Origin: Alitta virens
Lineage: Eukaryota; Annelida; Polychaeta; Phyllodocida; Nereididae
Reading direction: 5' to 3'
DNA: 64,000 nucleotides
Assembly: GCA_932294295.1 (NCBI GenBank)
Contig: OW028576.1
Span: 45,793,128-45,857,127, forward strand
Of this stretch, positions 36,555 to 48,285 are shown piece after piece (position 1 is the first letter of the stretch; the number at the start of each line of letters is the position of its first letter). Made by a program: the position numbers and the translations under genes. The notes beneath the pieces were generated by a model. It ran no database searches. It was not told the origin of the DNA and saw nothing but the letters and a program-made list of their open reading frames with translations.

Positions 36555-38141
36555 ACTCTAAAAACTGTAAGTGCTATGGAACCTTTATGTTCAAAAGCCC
36601 GGTATATATTGAACCTTTATTAGTTATATTTAGACCAAAGGTTAAAAGAACCACTGAAGGTTCCATATTAAGGTTCTTAATGGAACCCAATGGTTCTTGA
36701 ACAAAGGTTCTGTATGGAACCCAATGGTTCATGAAGAAACCCAAATGGTTCTGTAAAGAACCCTTGGATTGTACAAGGTTCAATAAAGGTTCATATATTG
36801 GTTCAATAAGTTCTTTTAGATATGAATAAATATACAGCACAACAAAAATTTTGGTTTATACATTTATTTTCTTTCATGAACAAACTAGTTTGGTATGTTG
36901 GACTGAGCTCCACTCAACATAAGCAATACTACAACCAATGATGCAAAATTCCACATAACACATGGTGTATTTTTTTGTATCCAATAAACAACAATTTAAC
37001 AATCAAAAGCCAGTGAAATATCAGGTTCTCTGTCTTGGATGACCATCATGCCATATTTCAACATTTTCAACATAGACACTCTTGTGCTTGATCTGAACAA
37101 AAATGTGGGTGTTGACTCCTGTCAAAATAAAGCATAGGAAGTGTTATAAAAATCATAACATTAGATAGTTGCACCGAAGACATTAATTATATATATTATC
37201 AGCTGCAAATATGTTTTGTATATTTATTAACTATGTAGCAACAAAATTGTTTCATTGTTGGTGCTATTACTGTTGTTTGTTGCCCACTTGGTGGGTTTTG
37301 CTCTTTGTTGTTGACAGGCAATCTGCATGTACATTTTGTACATGTCATCCAGTCACTCATTCTTCATAATTTTAAATGGAATGTTCTACTTTTTTGCATT
37401 CTGTCTAAGGGTGGTACTTTATTGAAAATATCATTAATAGTCATTAATTTTATGATAATGAAATGTAATTTCTTGCAATGAAAACTCACCATGACAAGCA
37501 ATGGATTTTCTGCAAGTGATATTTCATGTGCAGTTCATTGTCTCTGCTTCGTAAATGCTACAGTGAGTGTGGTACAGTCCTCTTCATCATGTCCTGAATG
37601 TTTTCATGGTCATTTGGTATTTTTTCCTACTCAACTCTCTGCAAAAACAATACATCTTAACAGTATAACATGTTTTCATGTCTTGATTAAACAAAACTAT
37701 TTACATATTATATTGATTACTATGAAGCATTTGACAAGTAAAATATTTAAGGCCCCATCACACATAGCCGGGTTAGACACCGGAGCGTCCCGGAATGAAA
37801 TTTCTTTCAATCCGGGGCAGTCCGGGCAAAAAAGTTGGAAATGTCAACGAACGAAATATTTGGCGGTGTGGACACGATGGCAATACGGTGGCAACAAGGA
37901 GCAACACGGCCATTACACGGATGTATACAGTCGCTACACGGGTATGTAGGGTTGAAACACGGCGGTGCACGGAGGTGCCCGGTGCACCAAGGAGCGAGCC
38001 ACGGTTGTTGTCAGAAGTAACACGACTGTCCCGGATGAGTGCGGAGTGAACCGGATGTTACACGGGGCCTTCACGGATATACCCAATCTTTACACGATCT
38101 TACTACGGAGTTAACCGGTTTTCACCGGGATCACTCTGAAA

Positions 38142-38672
38142 TTGGTATTTAAACTGGCTGCGGTCCACTGTCCATCATTCCACTTTGGACTACCATACTG
38201 CAAAGGTTTTGCTGCTACTACAGAAGAATTGGATATGTCTTTATCACACTACGACAGGGTGGAATTGGATGTGAAGTACCTGGACATGAAAGTCCAGCTA
38301 CTTACTGCTGCAAAGGATATAATTCTGCAAGAAGAACAGAAACTGCAAGACGATGCAGAGAGGGCCACAACAACAACTGATGAAGATGACTTATTGCAAA
38401 ATGCTGGAGCTGCACGAAGAAGAAGAAGAAGGCGAATGTGGGTGCGACCTTGGCTTCTAAGAAGACCTCTTTATGGGCAGTATGAAAAACTAATGGCTGA
38501 ATTGACTGCAGAAGATGTGGGTGGCTTCAAGAATTTCATGAGGATGGAGCCTGACTTATTTCATGAAGTTCTTGCCAGAGTGGGACCTAGGATTACAAAG
38601 CAGGATACCTTCTGGAGGAGGGCCCTTGATAAACTTGCTTTTGATAAAAGTTCATTATTCGTTTGCAGGTGA
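38142..38672 (+). pseudogene. Harbinger transposase, N-terminal remnant
   Basis: About 176 codons. Residues 100-165 carry the Harbinger N-terminal signature (VRPWLLRRPLYGQYEKLM, then FKNFMRMEPDLF, then RVGPRITKQDTFWRRAL), preceded by an Arg-rich patch. After RRAL the family similarity stops and a stop codon follows; the DDE nuclease domain (normally another 200 or so residues) is absent. The junction near 38650 is the probable internal-deletion point. The first Met is uncertain. Confidence 0.88.
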
Positions 38673-38730
38673 AAATTACTTCGTTGTGGTAGTTGGAGGC
38701 GTGGGCACCGAAAAGGAGGAGTTATGGTCA

Positions 38731-40492
38731 TCACCACCAACCATCCCCCCCCACACTAGTGTTGAGCAAGTAGCTGGTCAGAGAAACATCCTGAGGCGTG
38801 CTACAATCAAGTGGTGACCTGGATGGACGACCGTGCAAAGGACCTGCAGTCAACCATGCCTGACTTATGATCGTTGAAGATGTTGCAGGAGTGGGGATCG
38901 GTGCAGGCTCAGACGAAGGGGCAGACGACATGTGCGCCTGGGGCGAAGGGCTGGACGCAGGAGCGAACATCTGGGCAGCAGGGTTGGAAGAATGAGCGAA
39001 CATCTGGGCAGCAGGGCTGGAAGAATGAGCGAACATCTGCGCAGCAGGGCTGGAAGAATGATGAGGGAACATCTGCGCAGCAGGGCCGGACAACCTGCCT
39101 GTAGTAGCAGGAGCAGGGAGGACGAACTGCAGCTGATGAGGGACAGGAGGCACAAAGGGATGATACTGCTGTTGCTGTTGCAGTTGTTGTTGCTGTTGGT
39201 CCTGCAACTGGCGCTTGTGACGATACGCCTGCTTGAATTGCATGAGGTGCTGCAACGCTTGGGCCTGGTAATCCGACCAAGCGTCCGTGTCCATCTGCAT
39301 GACCTCGTGGTATATCATGTCTGTGAAAACCCTCTTCCGCTGGAGATCGGTGGCTTTTTCAATCAGCTGGAAATAGGAAAGAACACAACATTAGAGTTAG
39401 TCACATGGCAACTGCAACAGCATGTGCATTATTGACAATGTAATGAAAAAGACACATCACCATACTGGAAGTGCCAAGAAACAAAGCTACCACTTTCTGC
39501 TATGGAAAAGCTACAACTTTAAACTGCAAGATTATAATTACAACTTTAAACTGCAAGATTACATTATCCTGACTATCACGACAACTGAAGCAGTATACTA
39601 ACTTGAGTGACAGCTTGTGTAGCATATCCACCTCCACTACCTGCAAGGCTGGATGCATCACAGTCCTGATGATGATGAGGACGAGGCTCGTGATGACGTC
39701 TGGACGTCTTCTTGCTTGGAGGAGGGGCCCCCTTCTTGCTCCTGCTGCTGCCCTTGTAAGGCCCACCCTTGGACCTGCTGGTATCCGAATCCCTGCCAAC
39801 ATCATCCGATGTATCCACAATGACCTTAGCATCAGAAGTGTCATCATCCTCAGTGGTACCTCTGTTGCTGGTGGATGCGCTTTTGGCTGATAAGCTGTGG
39901 GAAAGCTGCCCACCTTTCTTCCTTTTCCCAGCATCAACCCTCTTGATGTGCCTTTTCAGATAGCCAAAATATTCCGTGATCCAGTTGTCCCGGTCTGTGA
40001 GGATTCTAGCGGCCCCACCTAAGGCTTCTTGCTTGGATCAGTAAGCTTCCCCACTGATGTCCGCATGGAGTCGATCCACGTCTTCAGCTGCTGGGCTATA
40101 CAAGACTGCTCCTTCGCCTTCTGGTCGATTATTCGGGATTTTATGTCTGTCCGCTTGTATTGTGCAAGACGCCGGTTGTAGAGCATCTCCTGGGCACAGT
40201 ACCAGTCAGCCACATCTTGTTCCTGGTCTTCTGTCAGGTTCAGGGGTTCTTTCTTGTGCCTCTTCGCTTTTGCTGGTGGCAGTGGAGCTGCAGCAGTAGT
40301 TACTGCAGGTTCAGCAGGTACTTCATCAGCAGCAGGTACAAATGGCCCAGGTAAATCCGGCATGCCTTGTGGACTTTGCGGTCTTGAAACCGTAGAGGTA
40401 TTACTTCCTGCATCTTCTTCAACAGCAGGTGTAGGTTCCTCTTGCACAACAGTCTTCTTGGAAGCCGTCCCTTTTCCTCTCCTAGGTGGCAT
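38731..40492 (-). pseudogene. Harbinger ORF2, Myb/MADF-like DNA-binding accessory protein
   Basis: Exon 1 (39603-40492, start MPPRRGKG, donor CAA|GTTAGT) joins exon 2 (38731-39366) in phase. Exon 1 contains a proline/alanine-rich leader, then a Myb/MADF-type region (EDQEQDVADWY through TDRDNWITEYFGYLKRH) and a basic Ser-rich stretch. Exon 2 adds a helical WSDYQAQALQHLMQF segment, a Gln tract and four SPAAQMFAHSS-type 11-residue repeats. A 1-bp deletion at about 40019-40022 creates a TAG that splits exon 1; otherwise the gene is complete. In active Harbingers this protein helps bring transposase to DNA and to the nucleus. Confidence 0.85.
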
Positions 40493-41651
40493 GGTGGTTA
40501 TTATATTGAAAAGCAACGGCAGTAGTAGCAAGGCTTTGGTAGAGTTCAGCAATCCAGAAGGTAATATCAAGAGGAAGTGGTCGATAATTCCATTAATTCG
40601 ATGATCAACAATGAACAGCGTGCGACGGAATGATGCTTCTCCCAAGACGGCGGTGCTATATATACTTGAGCCTCTACATAGCCCACTCAGGTACTGATGA
40701 GGCGTTAAACAATAACTCTCACACTCACACACTATATATACTAAGTCATCCGTACTCACTCCGTGTCAGTCTGTTTGACACCGTGTTGACACCTTGTTCA
40801 CTCCGGCCTCTCCGTATTGACCTCGTGTGACACCGTGTACATAACGGGGTTAACGGAGTCAAGCAAATGACCTGTAACCCGTTCTCCTTGTTGACTCCGT
40901 GTGGACTCCGTGTGGACTCCGTGTGGACTCCGTGTGGACTCCGTGTGGACTCCGTGTTGCCCCATGTTCACTCGTGTGGAACCGTGTTGGTCCTAGTACT
41001 CTCCGGCATGGAATTTCCACGCCCAGTTGACGCCGGACTTAGCCGGAGATCACACGAAGTATTCTGGTTTCAATATGGAGATTCCCGGAGATCGGCGGAG
41101 TCTACTGGGAGTCTACACGGATCAACACGGATCAACATGGATTAAATTAATCCGGTACCTCCGGCATGAAAAATTAAACAGTCCCACGGTGTTCCCGGAT
41201 CGCCCCGGACAATGCCGGACAATGCCTGACAATGAACACGAGGTCTACACGGCATTACCCGGAGTATGCCAGAGTTGTCCTCCGGGACGCTCCGATGTCT
41301 AATCCGGCTATGTGTGAAGGGGGTCTTTACTCACCAGGAACCGAAAACCAAGTGCTTGTTGATCAGTTAAACTGTCTAATGCAATGCTCAATTGCTCATT
41401 GAGGCTGCACTGTCTGACTTTATTTGTTATCAATTATGCGACTGCCCTTAATAATCAAGTATTGGTAACAAATGTGATTGGCATTGAACCCTTTTATCAA
41501 GTTTTGAACCTTTGGTGTGTGACTGAACCATAAGGTTACATTGAACCTTTAAGAACCATTTGGAACTTTTATATGTACTATAGAACCTTCAGGTTCCATA
41601 TGGAACCCCTAGGTTCCATATTGAACCTTTAAGAACCTTTTTTTTCAGAGT

Positions 41652-42207
41652 GTACAAAGCCATGAGCAACATTGAATAATGGTGTCAAGGGTGAGGATGA
41701 TTAAACTCCATATGTGAACAAATAACGACATTTTTTAAATTTGATATTGCTGCAGAACTAGCATTTTAATAGTTCATACACATCAACCAGTTCAAAAGTA
41801 TAATATTGAGGTTTCCCGAGTTACTCTATAAAAATAAAATTCAAAGTACAAGTCTGGCATATTGGCAATATTCACTTTTATTGAACATCAATTATTTACA
41901 TATTCTCCTCTTACTGTAACCTGCAGAGAAGGTCATACTCCGTGTCACACAATGGGCCAGCCCACGTTGGAATGATAACAAAGTGAATTAAAGAGTTTTT
42001 CACAACAGCTGTTTCGAAGTAAATTGAGAACAAAACTGAGCCATCTTACAGATGGCCAATGTTCATATGATGGCAACTGTTATAACTCTCTTGCAGCTCA
42101 AGGGAAAACAATGCAAATGCCTTGTACATTTTAGACATTCACCATACTCCTGTGTCAATAGTGGATTTTCATGGAAGATTCTCTATATTTCCACCAGGTG
42201 GTTACAC
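41652..42207. other. Intergenic before the left duplication arm
   Basis: No gene or clear repeat seen. Confidence 0.4.
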
Positions 42208-43198
42208 AACTAATATGGGAAAGAAGTACAATGCAGCGTGAATTGACTTAGTGCCTTGGTATCCAAGTATTGCAGACAAGGCTGGTCGTCATGATAACCA
42301 AGCAGAAGGTGTAATACACCATAACCATAGTGTACCTGGAATGACGTAACAATATTTATTATTTATTATGGTTATTACATGTTATAGTACATTTACTGTG
42401 TATAAGACAAACTGATTAACTTTTCATGTTCCTCAACATACCCCAACAGTACATGTGATTGAAGATACCAATGATGCAGAATCCTAAGACTTACAAAGGG
42501 TACACAATCTCCTGTGTGCAATGCAAAGTAGTGGTATACCCTGGATGCGGATTGTACATCATAGTATACCAGTCAGCCAAGTCTTGCACTTCACACGACC
42601 TTACATCCAATTTCCCATAAGGCTCCATAACTAATAAGGTGCATATTACTGCCACTGGACTCTCAATTAGTGCAGACAAATGGAGGAACATCAAAGTTTT
42701 GCTGGGAAAAAAAGAAAGTTTCAAATATACAAGCATAATAATATATATCTTGAATCAAATTGCAGTGCGCATTGTAAAACTATATACAATTTTCTTTTAT
42801 TAGTGAAGTCAATGAAGAACCAGTGAAGAGCAGGAACTAGCATCGCCATAAAGCCAAGGTAAAGCTAGTCATAGAACGTAGGGGAGCCATTGCAATTCCG
42901 GCATATAGCCGCCTCATCTGGCCTATGTCCTCTTGGACAAGCCTGTAAAATAAAGGATGCATCAAATTATCAAAGAAACTCAAATTCTACTTCATTCGTA
43001 TCTGGTAAAAATATGGGGCCTATCAGAATCTCATTACACACAACTGCTCATCTTGATCAGTGCCTTCCTCACTCATTTTCAAGTGCTCATGTTAAAGATT
43101 CGAACACTTAATACTGGTCATCCAGCAGACCAATACACAACTGAACCTCTCTACTTTAAGACCAGTAAAACCGCTAAAAGCAAGAGAAATCGCTCCAT
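42208..43198 (-). pseudogene. JKAMP: JKAMP (MAPK8-associated ER membrane protein) pseudogene, left copy
   Basis: Exon 3 (42788-42942) encodes ACPRGHRP, ICRNCNG and LYLGFMAML-LHWFFI. Exon 4 (42495-42701) encodes DVRSCEV, DWYTMMYNPHPGY and HCTQEIVYPL. Exon 5 (from 42335 down) encodes YTMVMVYYTFCLVIM and, one base out of frame, KSIHAALYFFPILVV. All follow the order of JKAMP, an ER protein that links the proteasome and ERAD machinery and modulates JNK. Introns between exons 3, 4 and 5 have good splice sites in phase. Damage: TAG at 42865-42867 where the family has Trp before LYLG, a frameshift in exon 5, truncation at the duplication boundary, loss of exon 2, and only a fragment of exon 1 at 43161-43198. 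Confidence 0.85.
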
Positions 43199-43324
43199 TG
43201 CGTTACTTGTTTTCTCTTAAAGAAGTCATGTAAAATATCTTTCATGTGTGATGTTCCCCTCCCCCTCTGCTTGCAGCCCCGAGGAATCTAAACTTCTGTG
43301 ATTTTAAACAGTATTAACCAGCGC

Positions 43325-43978
43325 CATACTAAGCCAAACCATTGAAAATGTGAAAGAATTTGATTTCCTTGGCATTCTACTTTCTACTTGACAATAATCT
43401 AAAATGGCATGCACATCTGAATAAAATATCCAGAAAGATCTCAAAGTCAATGGGGATATTAGGAAAAGTTAAGAATTACATATCTGCAAATACTATGAGA
43501 ATACTTTACTTTGCTTTGATAAATTCACATATAGATTATGGAATATTATGGTGGGGCCATTGTGCGAACCGCCTATTAACCTCACAAAAGAAAGCAATAA
43601 GATTAATTTCAAAAAGTAAATATAATGCTCACAGTGAACCGCTCTTAAAAAAACATAATATATAAACGATTCCTGCTTTCTATAAATTGAAATTACTAAA
43701 GTTTTTTTTTTCAAATTATTTAAAAATACAGTGCCAGTTTATTTCTCCAGCACAGAGTTCCTCATTCTCCAACAAACTACTCATCCATATAATACTAGAA
43801 TTCAAGCATATATCATCCCTAGAATACATCATGTCTTTGCTGAAAAGTGCATACGTCATCAGCTGCCAGGTCTTCTGAACATTACCCCAACATTTATCCT
43901 AGATAAAGTCAATATGCATAGTGAAACTGGTTATACCTCCTACCTAAAAAAAATACTTAATAAATATGTACAATAGTT
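43325..43978 (+). pseudogene. Non-LTR retrotransposon, reverse transcriptase C-terminal remnant
   Basis: Fragments in order: EFDFLGILL, DNNLKWHAHLNKISRKISKSMG, YFALINSHIDYGILWWG and KKAIRLIS, then THPYNTR and ending YLKKILNKYVQ. This is the thumb and C-terminal part of a jockey-like LINE RT. Frameshifts occur near 43388 and at the T-run near 43706. Endonuclease and catalytic palm domains are absent (5' truncated). An equivalent copy lies at 60405-61058. Confidence 0.8.
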
Positions 43979-44198
43979 AATGTCACATAGCCAATTGCTA
44001 TATCTGTAAAAACCAACATACTGCAATATACAGTTATGAGCCCAACTCCTCCTTTTGCAGTCTCTGCTTCTCTCTTCAAGCTCCACCTTTCCACCTTTCC
44101 ACTTATTATGTAAGGTTTTGTAATTTTTTTTTTCTTGGCAGTAATCTGTCAAGTAGTCTGTCAAGTCTCAGTAGACTCTCAACTAAACAGTGGTCAGG

Positions 44199-46343
44199 AT
44201 GGCATCAGCTAACGATCTTGTTGTGCTGGACAGGGGAGACAACACCACTGCCACAATCCATTTGTTTGGTAAGTGCTTCACCATATATATGTTCCCTCAC
44301 AATGATCACGGAACATGATGTTAGTGCATGAGGGAATGCAATGATCATGAGTGAACGCCTACTTTTTACGAGGCAATGCACACATACTTTCATGAGGAAA
44401 CCCATTCTTTTAATGTAGAAATGCAAATTTTCATGTGAGATCACAATGATGTGCTTTTCCCCATATCAGTACTCAGCCATTTCATATTCACTCAATTACC
44501 AAATTACTTAGGCAAAGATAATGTTTTTCAATTGATGCCAATGTTAGCCCCACGGGTTTGTGCTAGTATCATATTATACAGATAGCCAGAACCAACCTAC
44601 ATTGCATTAGATGTCATGTGGACAGGGGAACTGTAGCCAATATACAGACAAGAAGATTAATATAGCAAATTTATTGCTCTGTTTTATTAAGCTGAAGTCA
44701 TAGCAAGACTATTGTAGTCAAAATGCTGGTCAATTAGCAATGATTACTCTACAAATCAATTAAAGTTAATTCATATCTTAAGTGATCGTGTGACGAGTTG
44801 GGACTGCTAACTTGTTGACACAGGTGTTTCCCGGCCATCGATCTCCCCTTGCCCCCCCCTCCTCTATTGCGGTTTTATGGTATTATCCCTTCTTGGAGTA
44901 CAGAAATGTAATGGACATCCTTTTATAGATTTCATTCATACAAATGTGTGTATTAGTAGCAAGTATACCACTGTGGACGCTTTATTAACTGAGTGAGTGC
45001 TTGTTGACGAAATGGTCATTGGGCAGATTAACTGTCAATGATTGTGCATTAGTAAGTCAATGAGATGGTAATGACCCGTCAGTTCCCCTGTCAACAGGAT
45101 ATCTGGTCAATTAGCAATGATTACTCTACGAATCAATTAAAGTTAATTCATATCTTAAGTGATCCTGTGTCAGCTGGTGATTAATAGTATTCAAGATGCA
45201 AAAAGTGAACTCATTCTCAGATGAATTATATGAATACCTAAATACACGAATACAGGTCAAAACACGCAAATTCGTCAACAACCAAGTCGTGGACACATTA
45301 GAAGGCCTTATACAAATTCGTTGACAAACCAATTTGTTAATTTTGGGAGACACAAAGTGGTTGAAACAGTTCAATTTGTTAATTGGGAGCTGAGTTGATA
45401 CAAATTTGGTGTACTTTAATCACTATGGTGACTTTTAACATTGTCAAATGAAGGACTACATCATTTTAGTTGCAGTGCTGATAATCTGAATGTAACTAGA
45501 AAATATGTCATGAAACTCATGATGACATGTGTGATTCCTTATGCTAACTAATGTCATCTTATATGTGTTTGTTTGTTTGCAGGATCCTCTCTCTTTTCCT
45601 GGAAAATCAAAGGTGAGGAACAATTTTTTCTCAGCTCATTAGCAAAATTTGACAACAAGACAGCCATCCGAGGGGGTATTCCCCTTGTGTTTCCTCATTT
45701 GGGCCACTGGGAGCTTGGTCCTAAGCATGGATTCGCTCGCATTTCACGGTGGACCCTATCTCAGCCACCAAAGAAAGATTCCAGAAATGATGTGACTTGC
45801 ACCCTGACTTTGGAAGACAATGAAGTCACACGCAAGATGTGGAATTTCAAATTCAGACTGACATATACAGTGACTCTAAAAGAAGAATCCATTGAAACTG
45901 GCTTCAGGGTGAAAAACACTGGGACTGAAGAGTTCAGCTTCAACTGCTTACTGCACACCTACTTTAAGGTGGATGATGTGGAAAAAGTGGCCATCTCTGG
46001 GCTCAAGGAATGTGAATATTTTGATATATTGAAGAAAGTCCGTGGGCAAGAATTGAGAGATGAAGTCTTAGTGTTTGAAAGTATTGACAATTTGTATGAA
46101 AAAACGCCAAATGAACATGTCATATCTAACACAACTGGAGGACATTCAATTAAGATCACTAAAGTCAACCTGCCAGATACAATAGTTTGGAATCCATGGA
46201 AAGAAACGACGGCTGCCATGGCTGATTTTGGTGATGACGATTACCTTAAAATGGTGTGCGTTGAGGTTGGTAAGGTTGCTGAACCTTACAAACTTGCCAG
46301 TGGTGCCACCTATCAAGCGTCGCAGTTAATTACCAGGTTGTAA
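44199..46343 (+). CDS. Glucose-6-phosphate 1-epimerase (hexose-6-phosphate mutarotase)
   Basis: Exon 1 is 44199-44268 (ATG at 44199, donor TTTG|GTAAGT) and exon 2 is 45583-46343 (acceptor TTTGCAG|GATCC), joined in phase to 276 residues, the usual size of the YeaD/YMR099c family. These enzymes interconvert alpha- and beta-glucose 6-phosphate in the cytosol, feeding glycolysis and the pentose phosphate route. Visible family motifs are RGGIPLVFP (from R53), HGFAR (H72-R76), LLHTYF with the probable catalytic His148, and VCVEVG with the probable catalytic Glu251. No signal peptide is seen. AATAAA signals occur at about 46545 and 46786. A near-identical copy with a nonsense codon starts at 61928. 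Confidence 0.92.
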
Positions 46344-48009
46344 ATCTTTTGGGAAGCAATGAAATGCTTAATATTTCCAGGAAGCAAAATGTTTCCAATA
46401 TTTTGTAACACTATATTTCAAGAGGTTTCACATACACAAGGGTTAATGATACTTTTTTTTAAATAATCATTCTGCTATCTCTGGGGTGTTTAGTTGCTGT
46501 CGGGTTTTTGCATATTATAACACTGTAGTGTACAGTTTCTGATTAATAAAGAAATCAAAGATATACTTTTTTTTATGCACTTCATTGAATAAGTTACTTT
46601 TGTTAATTTGGTTTTATATCTGAACAGTGTTGAAACACACGTTTGTACACTGACCTTTGATTTTCTGATGTATATCATGTATTGATATTACTAAACACCT
46701 CAATGAATGAAGTCATTAGGCCTCTATAAAAGTTGAAATGCCAAAATGAACACGGTTATGTTGCTGTCCTGAGGATAAAGGTTTCAATAAATATGACCTT
46801 GAAGATGCAGTCTTTAAGATTGACTTTAGTCTGGGTGGTGTATCATTGATTGCACTATCTTGTTGTCTTGGTGATTCTGTTCTAGAATACACTGTTATTG
46901 TGTTGAAGGATTGTGTTCTTCTTAATGGCGTCCCCTGCTTCTGTTGGTTAGCCTAGGTTAAGGTTGATGATTGGTACCTGTGGGAAATTCTTGAGTCCAA
47001 ATTTACTGTAAATGAGAGTGCATGTGCTAAGTCAAGAGTCTTAGATCCTGAATCATTTGATGGTTTACTAGGAGATGTAAGTAAAGTCCAGTTATTTGGG
47101 GGCGCGGCTGGTATTGCTGAAATAGGGGACCATTTGCTTAATCCTCGTGGTGAAGAAGATGACCTAGGTTGTGACTTTGCATGTTGTCTTCGCCATCTGT
47201 GCTAAGAGCTTATCTAAAGGAGTAGATCGGAGCAGAGGAGGTGCAATGATGTGATCTGGTTGCAAGGACCTCCATCGACGAACTGTAGAAGGCTCGTTGG
47301 TGTTTGATTTCGTTGGTTCAGTATCTGTCTGCAGTAAATCTGTTGGAGATCTTGTGGGTTTCAGTGCATTAGCATTGGCTGACATGTACCTTGCGATTGT
47401 GGACTTTTGGTGCAGGGAAGGACCTGCAAATGGTGATGGAGTAATACTCTTCGTCTTGAGTCCATTTTTACTAAAATTCCTTGGTATTTACTCTTATAAT
47501 CCTGTGCTCAGTGTGGTCACTTCAATGTATCCATACAAATAATAAAACCGGGCAAGGTAACACTAACACTTCGCCTGACTACAAGGGCTTTTTTTCATGA
47601 CACATGACTCCCTGTCAGCCCAGTCATGACATTTTTACAGAATTGCAACAGTCCATGTGAGATTCCTCAGCCAGGTGTCTCATAACTTTTCAGTTCCCAC
47701 TTTAACTGTGTGTCTTCATGTGGTTTTTGGGAATTAAAGGCAGCATGGCATGACTAAATGTCAATGAAGAGGCGAATCATTGACTTCTTGGTGCCAAGCA
47801 TTGCAAGTCAGCTCAATGTTTCCAAGTTCAACCAGACTACACATGTCATATAAATGGGACATTGTATTGTATATTGATACAAGGTTACGAATATGTTGGC
47901 TGTCATTCAAAACTCTTGATGCATAAATATTAAGTTTGTGTAAAATACACTGCAGGGCAACAGTGGCAATGAGGGGCAGTCATAGGTATAAAGTTGTGAC
48001 ATAAATTAC
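46344..48009. other. 3' flank of the epimerase gene
   Basis: Contains candidate poly(A) signals and otherwise no recognised gene apart from one unassigned minus-strand open frame (47164-47500). Confidence 0.4.
47164..47500 (-). other. Unassigned open frame of about 110 codons
   Basis: An uninterrupted minus-strand frame bounded by stops encodes a Thr/Pro/Ser-rich peptide (KSITPSPFAGPSLH, SPTDLLQTDTEPTKS, IIAPPLLRSTPLDKLLAQM). Composition is protein-like, unlike the neighbouring AT-rich frames. No domain, splice sites or start are convincing. It may be a relic exon or chance. Confidence 0.2.
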
Positions 48010-48200
48010 AGAAACTGAGTATTGTATTCTACATGTGTACCTAATGGTGGGTCTTTTACTTGCCCCAGCATAGGCACATACATGGAAAGGGACCTCCCTT
48101 GTAATGTCTCATTTGCATGAAGTGCCAGGTCTGGGATTGAACCCAGGACCTCCAAATCTGCAATCTTTACTGCATAAGCACTATGAGCTGTCACATTGAT
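48010..48200 (-). repeat. tRNA-derived SINE
   Basis: On the minus strand an A-box-like TAGTGCTTATGCAGTAA and a B box GGGTTCAATCCCAG are followed by a body containing GGCAAGTAAAAGA, which also occurs in the SINE at 5709-6043. Confidence 0.65.
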
Positions 48201-48285
48201 ATTTTGGTGTCACTAAATTTGAACTAAAAAAGTCATTAGGCAATATTTACCAAATTTTTATTAGATAAATGACTTATTTAACAGC

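Larger units (their letters stand above)
37750..41326. mobile_element. PIF/Harbinger DNA transposon, 3577 bp, internally deleted
   Basis: TIRs of about 47 bp share the block CACACATAGCCGG followed by GGAGCGTCCCGGA, begin AGGCCCC/AGACCCC, and are flanked by identical TTA (37747-37749 and 41327-41329), the Harbinger target duplication. It carries divergently placed ORF1 (transposase, plus strand, truncated) and ORF2 (Myb/MADF-like, minus strand, two exons). Subterminal zones at 37850-38110 and 40740-41290 are crowded with CCGGAT, ACACGG and an ACTCCGTGTGG tandem repeat (40895-40960), likely transposase-binding repeats. Because the catalytic core is missing the copy should be non-autonomous. Confidence 0.92.
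36555..41651. mobile_element. AGGTTC-array TIR repeat hosting a nested Harbinger element
   Basis: The left flank (36555-36840) and right flank (41480-41651) are arrays of AAGGTTC/GAACCTT words in mirrored arrangement. Ends resemble each other when inverted (ACTCTAAAAA versus ACTCTGAAAAA). About 900 bp of non-coding sequence with no gene seen (36840-37749) lies before the nested element at 37750. Treating the flanks as one element is an inference. Confidence 0.4.
42208..46260. repeat. Segmental duplication, left arm
   Basis: Matches 59285-64000 nearly base for base, with an offset of 17079 rising to 17740 because of a 650-bp insertion in the right arm. Homology starts abruptly at ACAACTAATATGGG, inside a JKAMP exon. 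It extends at least to 46260, where the right arm reaches the window edge. Contents: JKAMP pseudogene, retrotransposon fragment, epimerase gene. Confidence 0.95.

Noticed and set aside
38874..39435. Overlapping frames in all phases around 38.9-39.4 kb
   Set aside because: Arise from the 33-bp tandem repeat. Only the minus frame joined to exon 1 at 39603 fits Harbinger ORF2.
40254..40604. Plus-strand open frames opposite Harbinger ORF2
   Set aside because: Shadows of the GC-rich antisense coding strand with no domain.
45573..45582. Epimerase starting at TTG 45573 within exon 2
   Set aside because: These bases are the end of the intron (TTTGCAG). Exon 1 at 44199-44268 gives a proper ATG and in-phase junction.
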